Assembly: GCA_947034895.1 (NCBI GenBank)
Contig: OX344764.1
Coordinates: forward strand, 24,180,001-24,244,000
Direction of reading: 5' to 3'
Origin: Rhytidiadelphus loreus
Lineage: Eukaryota > Streptophyta > Bryopsida > Hypnales > Hylocomiaceae
DNA length: 64,000 nt
Positions 47,120 through 60,200 of this stretch are shown here, piece by piece; position 1 is the stretch's first letter, and every line of letters begins with the position of its first letter. The notes beneath the pieces are model-generated. The model was not told the DNA's origin. It ran no database searches and saw only the letters and a program-made list of their open reading frames with translations. A program made the translations under genes and the position numbers.

Positions 47120-49140
47120 TGTTATAAAATACAATAAGGTATTTTTGTTAAATTAAGTTATAGTAATAATATTCATTCCACATTATTTTTCCTCTGATTT
47201 TAAATGTTTTTTTGATTTAAATGTTTAATTTCATGAAGATTTTGTTTAAATACTAAAGACCATGTGAATGTGCTCTCCATTATTGCAATGTTGACATTAA
47301 AGGGTTGAAAATCTACTTACAACAAAGTTTACTTTATGTACATTTACTAGTCTTGCCGTGGCTTATTGATGTCTTTTATGAAGATCCGGATATTGATGAA
47401 TTTTTGGATTTGCAATAAGGGAGGAACAATTAGTTCTTCTACAACAAACCACAAACAAACAAGTGTTTTTTAATAAACTATAATTTCAAAATTTTCAACA
47501 CTCTTTAATAATGACTATAGGTTGCTATTGCCAAAATTTTCAACTCAAATAAAATATAAAATGATTTTTAGAAAAGGTTGAAAATGAACAAAAATAGCAT
47601 GTTTTTCGATTGAAATAAATATAGAGAACACATTTAGGTGACCATTGAATCAATATTCAACTGAAAATTAGCTTTCAATAGTGAATAATTTTTAGGAAAG
47701 TTTTTTTTTCATTTTTTAGACAATTTTTTCTTATATAATATAAGAGGGGTGAAAGTACTTTTTCAATTGTACAATGTATCTTCTTACTTCAAAATTTTGT
47801 AATTAATTATTATTAACAAATAAAAATATCAATAATTCAAAACCTAAACTTTATTATTACAAAAATCTATTTATTTTTTAATTTTAATTTAAAATTTAAA
47901 ATTCAGAAAGTATATAGGGTGTCCAAAGTTTTGTCTGCACATGGGTTCTAATGAATACTGTAAGTGAAGCCTCTAAGATTTGCAAGCATCATAGTGCAGT
48001 ATTTATTGATTTTTTATTGGAAAAATTAATTATTTTATGCATTGGACCACTTCATGTAAGTCACATCCACAAATAATATTAAAATAATGTATTTTGATAT
48101 TCCAAATTTCTTTTAAAGATCCTAGATGCATGGCACAAAATTTACTTTTTCAACGGAAAAATTTATTAAAATTTATTAAAATTATTTGATTGTGATGAAT
48201 TTTTTTTATACATTACAAGCGTAGGCAATTTATGTGGTCAAATCGGTTGAAATTTTTTCCACATTTTGGAAAAATACTTGTTCAACCTAAGCAAAGCACT
48301 AAGGAGTAACCAATGTTTTCAAAACCAAAGTTTGATATTGGTTGTTCAAATTTATGTATATGTAAAAAGCTTTAGATCATTCTATTTCAATTAGTGAGAT
48401 GAAAATTATGATGATTTGTAGTTTGCGAGCAATGATGGAATCTCCACCTTAAAAAAACTATGAAGTCTTTCATTTCATTGAATTTTCAAATTTAAAAAAA
48501 ATTATAAAAATAAAAGGCTGTTGATTGTTTATAACAACATTACAACCATTGGGCTTGGTATTTTTCTCATTCCAGAAATAAACATGTATGAATTTAGTAT
48601 TTCAAATCATTTTCTACATTTTTGTACTTACTATTTTTACCAAAGATGAATATAATGTTTGAATACAAAAAAATATAATATGTACTCCCAAGTTATTTCT
48701 TCAATATATTATGAATTTTTATATTTCTTCAATATATTATGAATTTTTATATTTCTTCAACATATTATGAATTTTTATATTTCTTCAGCATATTATAAAT
48801 TATGATTAAAATATATTAATTTTTTTTACTTTTCCCTTAATAAGAAATTTTGCGGAATTTTAATAAATTTCAAAAAGAAATTTGAAGATTTTATGATGCG
48901 TAGTACGCATATGACTAAAAGCTTCTCAATTCAACTAAGTATGTGAAGCACTAGTATGTTACTGAATTATTCAACCCACATTCATTATGCACGGTCTTGC
49001 CACTTCTTAACCTTTTTACTATTTAGTCTACGTCGCCAGCTAGGAAGCCCAGAAAGGGGTACCGGGAAGCTCATGGGAAACTCATGGGAAGCCCACTCGG
49101 GTGTAGCTCGGAGAAAAAAGAGTTGGTTTTAGCCCCCGAG
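47120..49140. other. AT-rich DNA, no gene seen
   Basis: No coding similarity is visible. Four tandem copies of a ~28-bp unit (TTTCTTCAATATATTATGAA and variants) lie at about 48696-48800. A small GC-richer patch begins near 49035. Confidence 0.5.
48696..48800. repeat. 28-bp minisatellite, four copies
   Basis: The unit TTTCTTCAATATATTATGAA plus TTTTTATA repeats with a ~28-bp period, the last copy diverged. Confidence 0.75.
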
Positions 49141-49960
49141 ACTATTTAGCCCAGGGGGCTATACGGTGCAGAGTTCCTAGTGCTTGCACGGATGCAGAGA
49201 TTCCTGCACAATGATGACAATGCCTCTAAACCTTGGAATTCTTTCAAGTAATTCAATTTGATCTTGCTTGTAGGTGGTGAACAGTTTATGATGACCATGC
49301 CCACACAAATCGTCCCATTTCAATAGATTGTGCCAACAGGTAATAAAGAAAGATCCTTGAAAAGAAATGAGATGCATAAACAATGTACCATATGCATTAC
49401 TTAGTTTAAGCATCAAAAGAAGCAAATTTCTTCTACACACCACCATATCACAAGATGTTCAGCAAACAATTAATGAGCTCTCCATGAAACCAATATCACT
49501 AATGCTGACTACTGGTATCTCTCTTATATCACTGTCAAATTATATAGTCCTGAAGCTCTTTGAATGACCAAAACTGGTATTAATCCTGTTGGGACAAAAA
49601 TTCACGCATGTAGCACAGCAATGCATATGTCAGTACAAAGTGACGCTGAAAACCCTACAGATTGCGCCTTGCTGAAATATGGCAGGTTCCGAAACACAGT
49701 CCCGAAAATAGAACCAGCAGTCTTCAAGAGGCCACTACAGATAGCCCGAATTCTGATCGAAACAATCATCAATCAATACTGAATCAATCCATAAATTTCC
49801 ATGTGGACCACAGAACACCTTAGCATACTTATCAATATCAGAGTACCTAATGTGCGAGTTTGCATCCATAGTAACTTCATCAATGATCAAGAATGTAATG
49901 AACTGTGTACGTGGTTCAACGTTTTTTCTCCAACGCACAAAAATTTGGAGCGGATTTTAA
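49140..49960. other. Unrecognised sequence in the mobile-element island
   Basis: CCTAGTG ends at 49182 and reads as CACTAGGAACTCTGCACC on the minus strand, a possible CACTA terminus. Beyond it, open frames of 60-90 codons occur on both strands (49177-49446 minus, 49564-49782 plus, 49735-49938 minus) with moderate GC and few stops. They resemble decayed coding sequence but no family I recognise. This may be further captured DNA. Confidence 0.3.
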
Positions 49961-49964
49961 CCCA

Positions 49965-50450
49965 ATTTCCGCTGTTGCAAAACTCCTTACTATCAAAGTT
50001 GTTAAACAAAAAGGAGCCTCAGTTAGGGTACTAAGCTCTATCATAGCCGCATCATGGAAATCAAGTTGTTGTCGACGAGGTTTGGTTGAGAGACATCTGC
50101 GACGAATGAAATTCATCCGAATGCACATTAGGGTTACACAAGGCATGCTTCTCGAGATAGACTACGAGGTAGCTCATGATCTGCCCAACAGAATGCAATC
50201 GCAGTAATCTAAAGTTCTGGTGATGCACATGGGCGTCTCCGCATTCAGGCATTTGGGAACTTCACCAGAATTGAAGAAGAAAAAGCCATCCTGATATTTA
50301 TGATTCTCTAACCTATTCTATTTGTGGCGTACACTACGGTGACGTGAATTTCCCACAATGCCTTATTTTAGGGAGGTGCAATGAAGCGGTGTGCTAAATT
50401 TGTACTACGTCTTCATGGACAGCAATGACCTAGGTGGCGGCTTACTCGTT
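49965..50450 (+). repeat. Segmental duplicate, copy 2 (with 40.49-41.05 kb)
   Basis: This is the second copy of the ~500-bp duplicated segment, in the same orientation about 9.4 kb away. After the shared YVFMDSN-type coding phrase the two copies diverge. This one runs into an open frame continuing to 50717 (phrases PMYYHYVANGNMLLGDCTMG and EIGFTDGAHVHYL) of unknown family. That frame begins with GTG, not ATG, so it is not a gene start. Confidence 0.7.
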
Positions 50451-50719
50451 CCATCTACAAATGACAGTCCCATGTATTACCACTACGTGGCAAATGGTAA
50501 CATGTTGTTGGGTGACTGCACGATGGGAAAAGGTATGGAAATTAAGGCAGAGTCTGTCATACATAGCCTTTTCTATTTGTCCATGGTTGAGGCTTCAAGT
50601 GAAGGTGCAAAAACTGAAAGTCTGGAGATTGGCTTCACTGACGGTGCTCATGTTCATTACCTTGTAGGAGCTGCTGTCGTTGTATTTTGGACCAGGCAGA
50701 GGCGGAAATCTCAATAGCT

Positions 50720-52000
50720 AAAGGGTGGTTAGGTATGATACACACTTTGAAGTTCAATTTAAGCATGGACTCTGGAATAATGCTATAAATTGTGGCACTG
50801 CAAGGTAGGTTAGGACGAACCCAACACTTGTATGTCCATTTGTTGTTGTTTTCCTTGTTATTTGTAGTGCATTCCATATCTCGTTGCATTTGTCCACATC
50901 TCAGACTTTAATGATGAGATATTACATACTTATATTTTCCTCTACACTTGTTCTGCATTCCATTAAACACGAAATACTACATACTATTGTGAGTGATAAT
51001 TTCATAAATATAAAGTACAAACAAGAAGACTACCTTTTGTAGGCCATAGCTATACCATATTTTGCTTCCTCTAGCAAAGCGGAGGTCCTCCAATCAATTG
51101 CTCTATTACTGTAACTCATATTTGTCACTTGCATTAGAAAAGCGCGTCCACTATCGGTAGATTAATGAGTCCCTTTTCGGCATTCACATGTGTTAGTTTT
51201 TCAATTGGACTACTGTCAATCGAAGGAATGTACCCAACAGTGGGACGTGAAGCTTGCAATCTGTATGCAACAGCGCGATGTATAATGGTTATTTGGCATT
51301 GACATTTCGGCATGATTTTTGGTAGAAGGTGATGATTGATTCCAACTAGCGGAATTTGAGGCTTATCGATAGGGGACTTGCCGAATTCTATCATTTTGGC
51401 AAAGAGTACAATGTGCATGTGACCTATCGGTCCGTCTTTACTTCTACTTTCTACTTTGTCAAATTCCCTGTTGTTAGTCTTGATGACTTTCCTATGAGCT
51501 GAGATAATGTACTGAGATTTTTCCGCTCTTCTATACAATACATGTGTTGATGTATGAATGGGGGTTCTCTAGTAGGTCCGCACGATGTGATAATTTCCTA
51601 CTTCTCTGCGTAACAAGCCTGGAACTCCGCGTGTTTGGGCAGTTCGGTGTGGTCTTTGAGCGTTTCCAATTAGTCCCATTGAGTGGCGAGAGGCACTTCA
51701 GTAAGTGGGAAAATAAACCGTGTGTAACTGAAGTTTCGCTTGGTGAGATGTGAAACTGGGATATGGTGTTTCAATTCAATTCTCAAATTATCGTGAGTCC
51801 CATTTTCTTGGAGCGTTTAACAATTTAGAGGAGCCGCACTTGTCATTATTAAAAACTGAAGTCGTGCTTATTTTTTCTACTTAATTCGTTGTTCGTCTGT
51901 TGGACGGTTTGACTGTTTCATCAGTGGTTGAACTAGGATTGAGTTTTTGAATGTTTGGCAGTGTCTTCTGTTTCCCTATTTTTTTGCTCTTTTGAACTAG
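50720..52000. other. Island sequence without a recognised gene
   Basis: Composition is intermediate. A 134-codon minus-strand open frame (51134-51538) has no ATG start (TTG) and no similarity I recognise. Nothing else can be supported. Confidence 0.35.
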
Positions 52001-52576
52001 GTACTTCAAAGATTTTGAGTTGCTGGTTGATTTTCAAAACTATGACTACTTTCTGGATATGTGGAGCGTGAGCTGTATGTTTTCTGGCATGGTGATGAAG
52101 CCATAAATAATATGCATGTCCATGCCTTCAGTCTTGTTTTTCCAATCTATTTTGCGACAAACAGTCTCCTCATTTCCCGAATTGTTGATTTCTCGCAAGG
52201 AACCATTCTTCTACGATCATGACAATTACGATCAGCTTGTAAAGATTGGTAAGGGTAGACCTCGCCGGCTTCTCCTGATTTGTAATGTTCTCAATGATTT
52301 CCTTGTCGTTGAATTTTTGCAGTATAATATGTCTTCTAGTAATTTGGATGCCGTTTCCTTTTTTTGTCGACACATGATTGAGAAGGCTTCCTAATTGGGA
52401 GACCCATGTCCCTCTCTACAGATTGTCAAGAGACTGGATGGATGTTTGTTATGATAATGACCCTGCTAGGTTATGTTGAATTTTGCCTGCAGGTTTTGGT
52501 CACTGATGAATTGAATTTTTAGCTGAATAAGTATCGACTGGAGTTGGATCCTCACCTTCAGGCATTAGTTGGCAAG
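52001..52576 (+). pseudogene. Captured casein kinase 2 alpha gene fragment
   Basis: Protein kinase CK2 alpha is a constitutive Ser/Thr kinase. Three exon-like pieces match its kinase subdomain IX-X region. At 52002-52104 the sequence reads [20 protein letters not shown], then [10 protein letters not shown], then a stop. At about 52195-52250 it reads SRKEPFFYDHDNYDQLVKI. At 52493-52576 it reads VLVTDELNF, a TAG stop (52520-52522), then LNKYRLELDPHLQALVGK. Intron-like sequence with AG acceptors separates pieces 2 and 3, so genomic rather than processed DNA was copied. About 90 bp of unrelated sequence separates pieces 1 and 2. Two stops and missing kinase parts make it non-functional. It lies directly upstream of, and in the same direction as, the CACTA transposase. 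Confidence 0.85.
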
Positions 52577-53019
52577 GTAGTCTTCATCTCAGTGGTTTTT
52601 GTTCTACCGTAGGCCTGATTTAATGAAATGTTTGCATGGCAATGATCAATTGTGGTTGGTATTGTTTCTTAGACACGGAGTATCGTTTTTTGTCATTTAT
52701 ATGGCATTGCATTTGCAGCACATATTCATAATGTGTGGCAGTGATAGTGTTAGTTGAAGTCGTTGAATTTATCAACTTATTCTATGACTTATCTTATTTA
52801 TAGTTTATTGCTGTTGATAATGAACAGCTCACATAATTAGGCATAACTGTAAAAAATTATACCTAAGAAAATAAAGTTCACATTCTGAAATTATTGTTGC
52901 ATAATTGCAGGTTAATACAAGGAATGCGCCTGTTTCAACTTGATTGAGAGTTTTGAAGGCAACTTCGTGGATTCATAGGCAGCTCATTTTTGGTGACTTC
53001 ATTGTAAAGTTGTGGTACA

Positions 53020-56000
53020 ATGCGTCATAGAGTTTGTACTGCTTATTACATCGAGCGTTCTATAGCAACGAGATTGGGATTGTCTCAATACCCTTACGCA
53101 TGTACACGCTACAGAGGCGCTCGCATGAAGAAGATGGAGGTTGTCGCTAGGAACCACCTTCGACATGGACAAGATCGTTATTTGATTTATCCTGTTATTG
53201 TAAGTTTTTACATCCGATCAAAATAAGTTCTCTTGTCTATAGGTTTTCCCTATGCCTCTATAATCTATGTGGTGAATCCTAATGTTTATGTAGTTGTATT
53301 TAGTTAAAATAGCAATTCTGAATATTTTTTCTTCTATACCAAGAGACTCACTGTTATTTTGTTTTTGAAAATCGTCTTCCAACTTTATAGTTGTAAAAGT
53401 AGAAAGAGAAACTTGAAAGTGTGATTACCTGAAGAGGGAAAAGTAAATGTATATAGAATTTTTTTTTATGGAATGTATTAAATTTTTTGATGAAGTGAAA
53501 ATAGTACTTGGCCTGTATGCAGACAGTTGATGGACGAAATATAAGGGGGCCATCTCGACTTTTTGACAGTGAAGAAGAGATATATTGTCGCCGACAAAGA
53601 GCGCATGGAGATGGTGAATTTAGATGGGAAAGAGGAACAGCTATAGATGTAGAAAATATGGCTAGAGATGCTTTTGTTTGCATCGACGACATCCACAACG
53701 ACGTTATGAGTGATGGTGGGCAAGCGTCTGTAGAAGACATGAACATGGAAGGAGATGCAGAATGTGATGAAGAAAATTTGGAGTACTTGGTTGGAAAATC
53801 TAATCAACAAGTTTTTGAAGGCAGTACTCAAAATCGTTTGCAATGCGCCATCGTATTATTTTCTTTGTGCAGTTTGTACTCAGTGCCAAACACCTTTGTC
53901 GACGCTTTACCGACATGGATAGTTGGAGACCTTTTGCCTACTTCAAATTGTTTTCCATGAACTGCATATGAGGTCAAGAGCATGCTAATGAAGTTAGGTT
54001 TACAACATAAGCAGGTACATTGTTGTTCAAGCGGACATGTGTTGTATGAGGAGGACAACAAAGATCTTCAGGAGTGCCCGACATGCCAAGAGCCTCGATT
54101 CATTCCAGGATCTAATAGAGTTCCCTAACAAGTAGTGCGCTACTTTGATTTCATTAAGCACTTCTTGAGGATGTTCAAGTGTCCTCAGGTAGCCAAGTAC
54201 ATGACATGGTATGATTCTCACAAGTGCAGTGGCCAAAAAATGAGGTCTACATCAGATAGTTTATAGTGGAAACATATAGATGAGCTTTATCCAAACTTTG
54301 TTGAGGTCAAAACAAATCTCCACCTTGGTCTAGTAGCAGATGGCATTATTCCATTTAGGAATAATGCTATAAAGCACTCGACATGGGTGCTGCTACTTAC
54401 AATTTACAATCTACCTCCTTGGCTTCTTACTAAGAAATTTTTCATTTTGTTGGCTGTGCTAATTCCTAGTCCTAAATCTGCAACAGCCGACAACATTGAC
54501 GTATTCTTGCGTTCTGTAGTTCGCGATTTGCTCAAGCTATGGAGTGGTGTTCCAGCGGTCAATATGTCAGAACCAGAAGGACAAAGAATATTCACGTTGC
54601 AAGCCATTTTAATGTGGACTATAAATGATTTTCCTGCCTATGGGCTTTTGTCAGGTCAACAAGTGCATGGGTACAAAGGTTGTCCTCTTTGTGGGCCAAG
54701 ACATGCTCAGAATACACTCATCTACTACACAAGATGATTTATATGGGGGGTAGAAGACACCTTTCTCCTGATCATCCATTTCGTAGGGCCAAAGCTGCAT
54801 TCAACAACCACCAAGAATAGGAAGTTGCACCACAAAGGCCTACAGGTGAAGAAGTGTGTAGGTGGGGGACTGAGAGAGAAGAGTTTCTTTGACAAGGTGG
54901 CATTGAAAATTCGGACACGGACCCTGTCAAATTGCATGGCGTAAAGCATAGGAGTGTTCTATTTGACTTGCCCTATTGGAAGGTATGTTTTCTATGTTTA
55001 CTTAAACATTAGAATTTTTCATTGTGATGAAGAATGGTTTACATTACAGTTATGCTTAACTTTGATCTGAATCTGGAGGCATGTGCTTCAAATTATAATT
55101 AGCATCCAGTCTAAGAAAGTAAAGCATTGTATGGTTAGATTATGTGTGGATGGATGATGAATAGGAAGCATATCATTGGAAGTCATTTCATTAGGAAGAA
55201 CTGGTGAAATGGGTTTAGTATGCGGTGTACAAAAAGGTCGTTAAATAATTTCCCATGATGGTATGTCAAAAAGACTAGTGAAGGCAGACCTTGAATTACG
55301 GTTTGTTGAAATTGTTCTTTTTTATCGAGCATGGTGTACTTGATTATAAAGGTATTTTAGTGGTTGCATGCTTACATTGAACGTTGAAGATTTGTTGGAT
55401 ATGGTTCATGATAGAATTATGCCGCATGCAATTCAGCTTTGTCTATATAAGCTAGTTTTGCGTCATTGTAGGTATGATGTACAACTGATTGAAGTTTATC
55501 ATTGCAAGAGTTCATTGCAAACGATTGGTGTTGGAGTGAAGCCCATCTGGGGACTCACTAAGTATTAGTACGTTTTGTATAAATGATGTGACAGTAGCAT
55601 TGTCTGACAGTACTGAAAAAATGACTGTAAATAACTAGTATCCCGCAAGGCATGCTTGCAGTATTGATCGTATGCTTTCTACATCGCATTTTTAAGTTAG
55701 GTCATATGGGAAGGTGAGTTACATCATATTAGAGAGTGAGCATATGTTTCCGCACCGACATGGTGAAATTAGTTTTTATTTTCTGTTGGATTATACTAAA
55801 TCAGTGAGCATCTACCAAGAAATTGACAATTTTCTATGATGAAATATGTAGGAAGTTGAGTGAGTCCTTTCAACTGCATTGCATTGACTTCTGAGAAGTG
55901 ATGATTAATACCATTATTAACTGCATCCATTTATAGAACTTGTGGGATATCCAAAGTTCTAATCATGTGCTGTACAGAACAGACTGAATGTGTATTCACT

Positions 56001-58856
56001 TCGAGCATCATTCAGTGCATTAGGATGGACACTAGTAGTTTTCAAGTTTAATATTAGTATATGTATGTTTGTGCACTGTTTGAAAACCATCATGTGCAAT
56101 TTCTTATTGAATATACATGTACGGATGTTGGAATGTGGTATGAGGAAATAATGTGAAGTGCTTCTCCATGATTTAATATGTTCTGATTAGTATATGAGAT
56201 TAAGATTTTTAATTCTCTTGAATATATATTAGTTGTTTGAGATTTGTCATTTTGATTTCACTAGTGAATGTGGATGAAACTCTTGTAGATTGTGCTTGCA
56301 GGAAATAATTTAAAGTGGTTTAAGATAATAAAGCGTATTTTAATAGTCATGTCATGTGTGTTCTTTGGTTTTTTGCTATCAAATTATTCTAATTTTTTGC
56401 AGTGTATATGTCATTTGAAATTTGGTAGTGATTGTGCATCAAAACATTTCTGATTATAGTTTAGGGAATGTACCTGAAGTGGGCATACATGTTTTATTCT
56501 GTCATTCAAACTACTTTAATTATTTTTCCCTTGTCAATGTTTCTTGAATGTGTCAAACTGATTCAAAATGTAAGTTTGAATTCCATACTCCATAGTGAAT
56601 GTAAAGCAACTAATTTTGAATTTCAGTTAGAAGAAACCATTGTAATTGTTGTTGAATGGTAAACTCCAGTATGATAGGGATATGAGTTTCTATACTGAAA
56701 TCCTTTCCTATCAAGATTTTTTAAATATGTGTGAGTTGGCTTTTCACATTCAACAGTGAATGACTAGACATGCATTCAAAGTGGAGTTCATGAAATTAAT
56801 ATGACATGTTTGTGGAAAATTGCCTTGTAGTTTCTACTTGTGCGCCATATACTTGATGTGATGCATTGTGAGAAGAACATATAAGAGAACATTGTGAAGA
56901 CAACGTTTGGTGAAAAAGACTATCCCGCAGTACGTGCAGACATGGAGGCATGAAACATTCGACCGCATCTCCATCTACGGGAAGTTGGCCCTAACCACGA
57001 TAGATCGTACATGCCAGATGCGACATATGTGTTATCAGCGAAAGATAAGAGCAAGGTCCTCCGAGTGTTGAAGTCATTGAGAACACCAACTCATTATGTT
57101 GGTGCTTTGCATACTAAAATCAGCAAAGGAAAATTGTCTGGTTTGAAGTCACACGACTTCCATGTATTGTTGCAACAAATTCTGCCCTTATATTTTCGCA
57201 GGGTGCGTAACAAGTCTTTTGCTAAGGCAGTGATTTGCTTGAGCAAAGTGTTCCAAAAGGTCTGCGCCAACAAAAAATGGGGATGATCGACATCAACTCA
57301 CGACAGATTGCGCCGAGACAATGTGTTTGATGGAAAAAGAGTTCCCACCCTCTTTTTTTGATATCATGGCACATTTGCCAAACCATATAGTGGAAGAGGT
57401 TTTTTTGTGTGGACCCGTGCACACTAGGTGGATGTACCCATACGAACGCTATTTCAAGACATTAAAAGGATTTGTTAGAAACTTAGCCAAACCGGAAGGT
57501 AGCATTGCGCAAGGTTACCAAGTTGAGCAAGCTCTAGGATTCATAACGGAGTATATGTCAGAGTATACGATTACTACACGAAGAGTGTGGGATGACAAGG
57601 AGGAGCCAACAATGGTGGACGAGATTCTAGAGGGCAAAGGGAAACCTAGAGAACTATCAGAAGATATGAGGAATGCCATGCATGAATTCGTATTGGACAA
57701 CGCAGTCCACTTACAGCCATATCGGGAGTAATGCCTAAGTCTAAATAAACTAGTTTTTTCTTTTAGCGTTGTACTTGTTGCATTATTGCTCGCAATGTGG
57801 TCATGATTGAGTCCATTGAATGAAAGTGGCCTCAGCATTGATATTTCATGTCATTGTACATAAAAGACCAAAGTTCAGGAAGAATGTAGGTGCAGTTCAG
57901 TGTTGAAGTTCGTCACCTCATTTGTTTTTGTAACATGTCAATCATGGGTATTGAATTCAAAAATTATGTACATAGTTTTCTAATTATTATTTTTAATTTA
58001 AATGGAGTAACCAATAACTTTGACTTTGTTGCAGGAGATATGAAGTGATGTGTACTGAACAATCAACAGCACGAGCACATTTTCAAGACATGCATCCTAG
58101 ACGGAACGGGAGAAGATGGGAACCTTATCCTGTTGCTCTGCAGGAACTACCGCCTTTTTCAGAGTGGTTGAAAAAAGAGATTGAAGATGCAAAAGAGGAA
58201 GGAGTCATCGTTCCTGAAGATGTCGAAGACTCCTCAAGACCTCCATCTTTACGAGCACAACGATATATAGAAGTATGTATGCCTATGGTTATCACTTTCG
58301 AGTGAAAAGTGCTGAGGGGAGTTTCAACAGAACCTGTGACTTAGGGGTTGCTGCCGTATTCCATAGAACATGTCAATTGGGTAGGGGAGATCAGAATCCA
58401 ATTGATGCAGCAATCGAGTACATAGGCCAAATATTAGAGATTCTAGAGCTCAACTATGGACGCCATTGCATAGTATTACTAGTTTGCGAATGGGTGAAAG
58501 CAAACTATAGGGGGAGGAACGCTACAGTGAAGAAAGATGAGTGGGGATTTACTATGGCCAATTTCAACTCACTTGTTCCATTTGGGTATGAGTCTTTTGC
58601 ATTCCCAAGGAATTGTGATCAAGTTTTTTTCTCGGACGATGAGGATGAGCCTGGATGGAAAGTAGTCCTCCGAACTGAGGTGAGGGGTTGTAGAATAGAC
58701 AGCGAAATGGAGGAAGAAGAGGAGACTGAGATTTTCAGAATGGGAAATAACAATGACTTCGAAGGACTGAGTGTTGAATCAGTTATTCTAGAGACAAATG
58801 TAGACCCTCTTCCTACAGGTAGATTACCAACAATGAATTTGTTATTTGGTTGGTGA
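53020..58856 (+). pseudogene. Decayed CACTA (En/Spm, TNP2-type) transposase
   Basis: CACTA transposases cut and paste elements ending in CACTA. Parts in order: a zinc-binding Transpos_assoc-like N-terminus (53020-53200, ending HLRHGQDRYLIYP); a linker (53521-53820, FDSEEEIY); a Cys-rich region near 54060 (LQECPTCQEPRFIPG); Transposase_21 at 54315-54720 (LHLGLVADGIIPF, IYNLPPWL, FTLQAILMWTINDFPAYG, GYKGCPLCG), continuing to 54981 (YMGGRRHLSPDHPFRRAKAA, LFDLPYWK); 57011-57286 (SGLKSHDFHVLLQQILPLYF); DUF4218 at 57321-57731 (FLCGPVHTRWMYPYERYFKT, PEGSIAQGY); and DUF4216 at about 58480-58740 (VKKDEWGFTMANFNSL). In-frame stops occur near 53958, 54126, 54265, 54818 and 54890. Frameshifts lie near 54735, 57285 and 58270. 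About 2 kb of AT-rich sequence at 55.0-57.0 kb is a large intron or later insertion. It cannot make an intact protein. Confidence 0.9.
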
Positions 58857-59014
58857 AGGGCTACATTACAAATGTGAAAAGAAAAAGAACGTTAATTAGA
58901 TATTGGCAACTTGGACAACCACTTTAGAAAAAACTTATCAAGTGCAACAACTTGTGTTTTAGCTTTCAAATTCACTAATGGGGATATAACAACTTTGGGT
59001 GGCAACCATAGTTG

Positions 59015-59179
59015 TTGTAAGATAACTCAACCTATGACAAGCCAACTTTGGATCAACTTAATGTAGGTCCAAAAATTCTTTAGCTATACATGTATCATTT
59101 GAAATTTACTTCACAATTATTTTTTCATCTACATTAGGTTGGCCAAAGTTGGCTTGTCATAGGCTAAGTTACCTTACAT
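59015..59179. mobile_element. ~165-bp MITE with ~45-bp terminal inverted repeats
   Basis: The left arm (CCTATGACAAGCCAACTTTG at 59031) pairs with the right arm (CAAAGTTGGCTTGTCATAGG at 59144). Pairing extends outward through TAACTCAA and inward to ACCTAATGTAG. No target duplication was resolved. Confidence 0.75.
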
Positions 59180-60200
59180 CCCAAGGATGCAGAGTTAACT
59201 TTTGTAGTATGAGAGCAATGATAAAAAAAAAGAGGGAACAAAGGTTATGCCAAGCAGCACTAGGTCTTGTGATCTTTTTAACAACCTTTTTCATTATTGG
59301 GTATTGCAAAGTGACTTAGATCTAGTTTGGAATGTTGCTGAAATTGAAAGTGAGATTCTTGTGATTGCCACGAGTAAAGTCAAATGCATAGAGTTATAGA
59401 AGTAGAGTATAAAAATCACAAACAAGCTTCTTGGATTAAAATTTAACATGGATGATTGTCGTACTAGTACAATAAAAGAAAATGCAAATAAGGTAGTACA
59501 ACTCCAATTAGAGTTCTAGAGAGTTGCAAAGGCAATACTTGAATAGATGATGCAGGTAGGTTTTCATATTTACTTGTTCTAGTTTTTCACGTGTGTTAAT
59601 TTGGATTGTTTCCATTGTTTGAATTTTGTAATGGGTTAATAATATTTAATTGCAACTCACTATTGCATTGTTGATTCATGAACAAGCTATTGGAATTTCT
59701 AAAGGCCATATTGAGCATGAAAAGTCGGAGGCAACATACATTATCTTGAAAGAAAGTTGGATGGTTGTCGATCACTACTAAAGTCTAATTGAGAGAGGGC
59801 AATCAAAGGTGAAGACTTATATCAACGACGCTAGTTTGCGAGCCTAAAAGCATGAGCTTAGGAGCTATGAAGGTACGTTTTGTGAGCCCAAAGTATCAAT
59901 TGAAAAAAACTTGAAATTTTTAGGCTAACAAAGAAAAAATGGAGACATTTCAAAATTTTGATTTTGATTTTCATCCCTATGACCGTGGGGCCTTGCTGGC
60001 ATGTGCACCGCGCTTGGCTTGGCATGTTGACAGACGACAACTTTAATCCACCTCGAGACCCATTTCTGTTCTTCTTGTGAAAATATTTGTTGATGATTAA
60101 ACTTTTGAAATTCTAAGGAAAAACGATTATTTTGGACAATTGATGCAAGGCTCAGGCAATAAACACCATCTCTTAAGAATGAAATTTTTTTTTGGAATGT
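59180..60200. other. AT-rich DNA, no gene seen
   Basis: No coding or RNA feature is recognised between the MITE and the degenerate repeat field. Confidence 0.45.

Noticed and set aside
51134..51538. 134-codon minus-strand open frame as a gene
   Set aside because: It starts with TTG, shows no family motifs, and sits in decayed transposon cargo.
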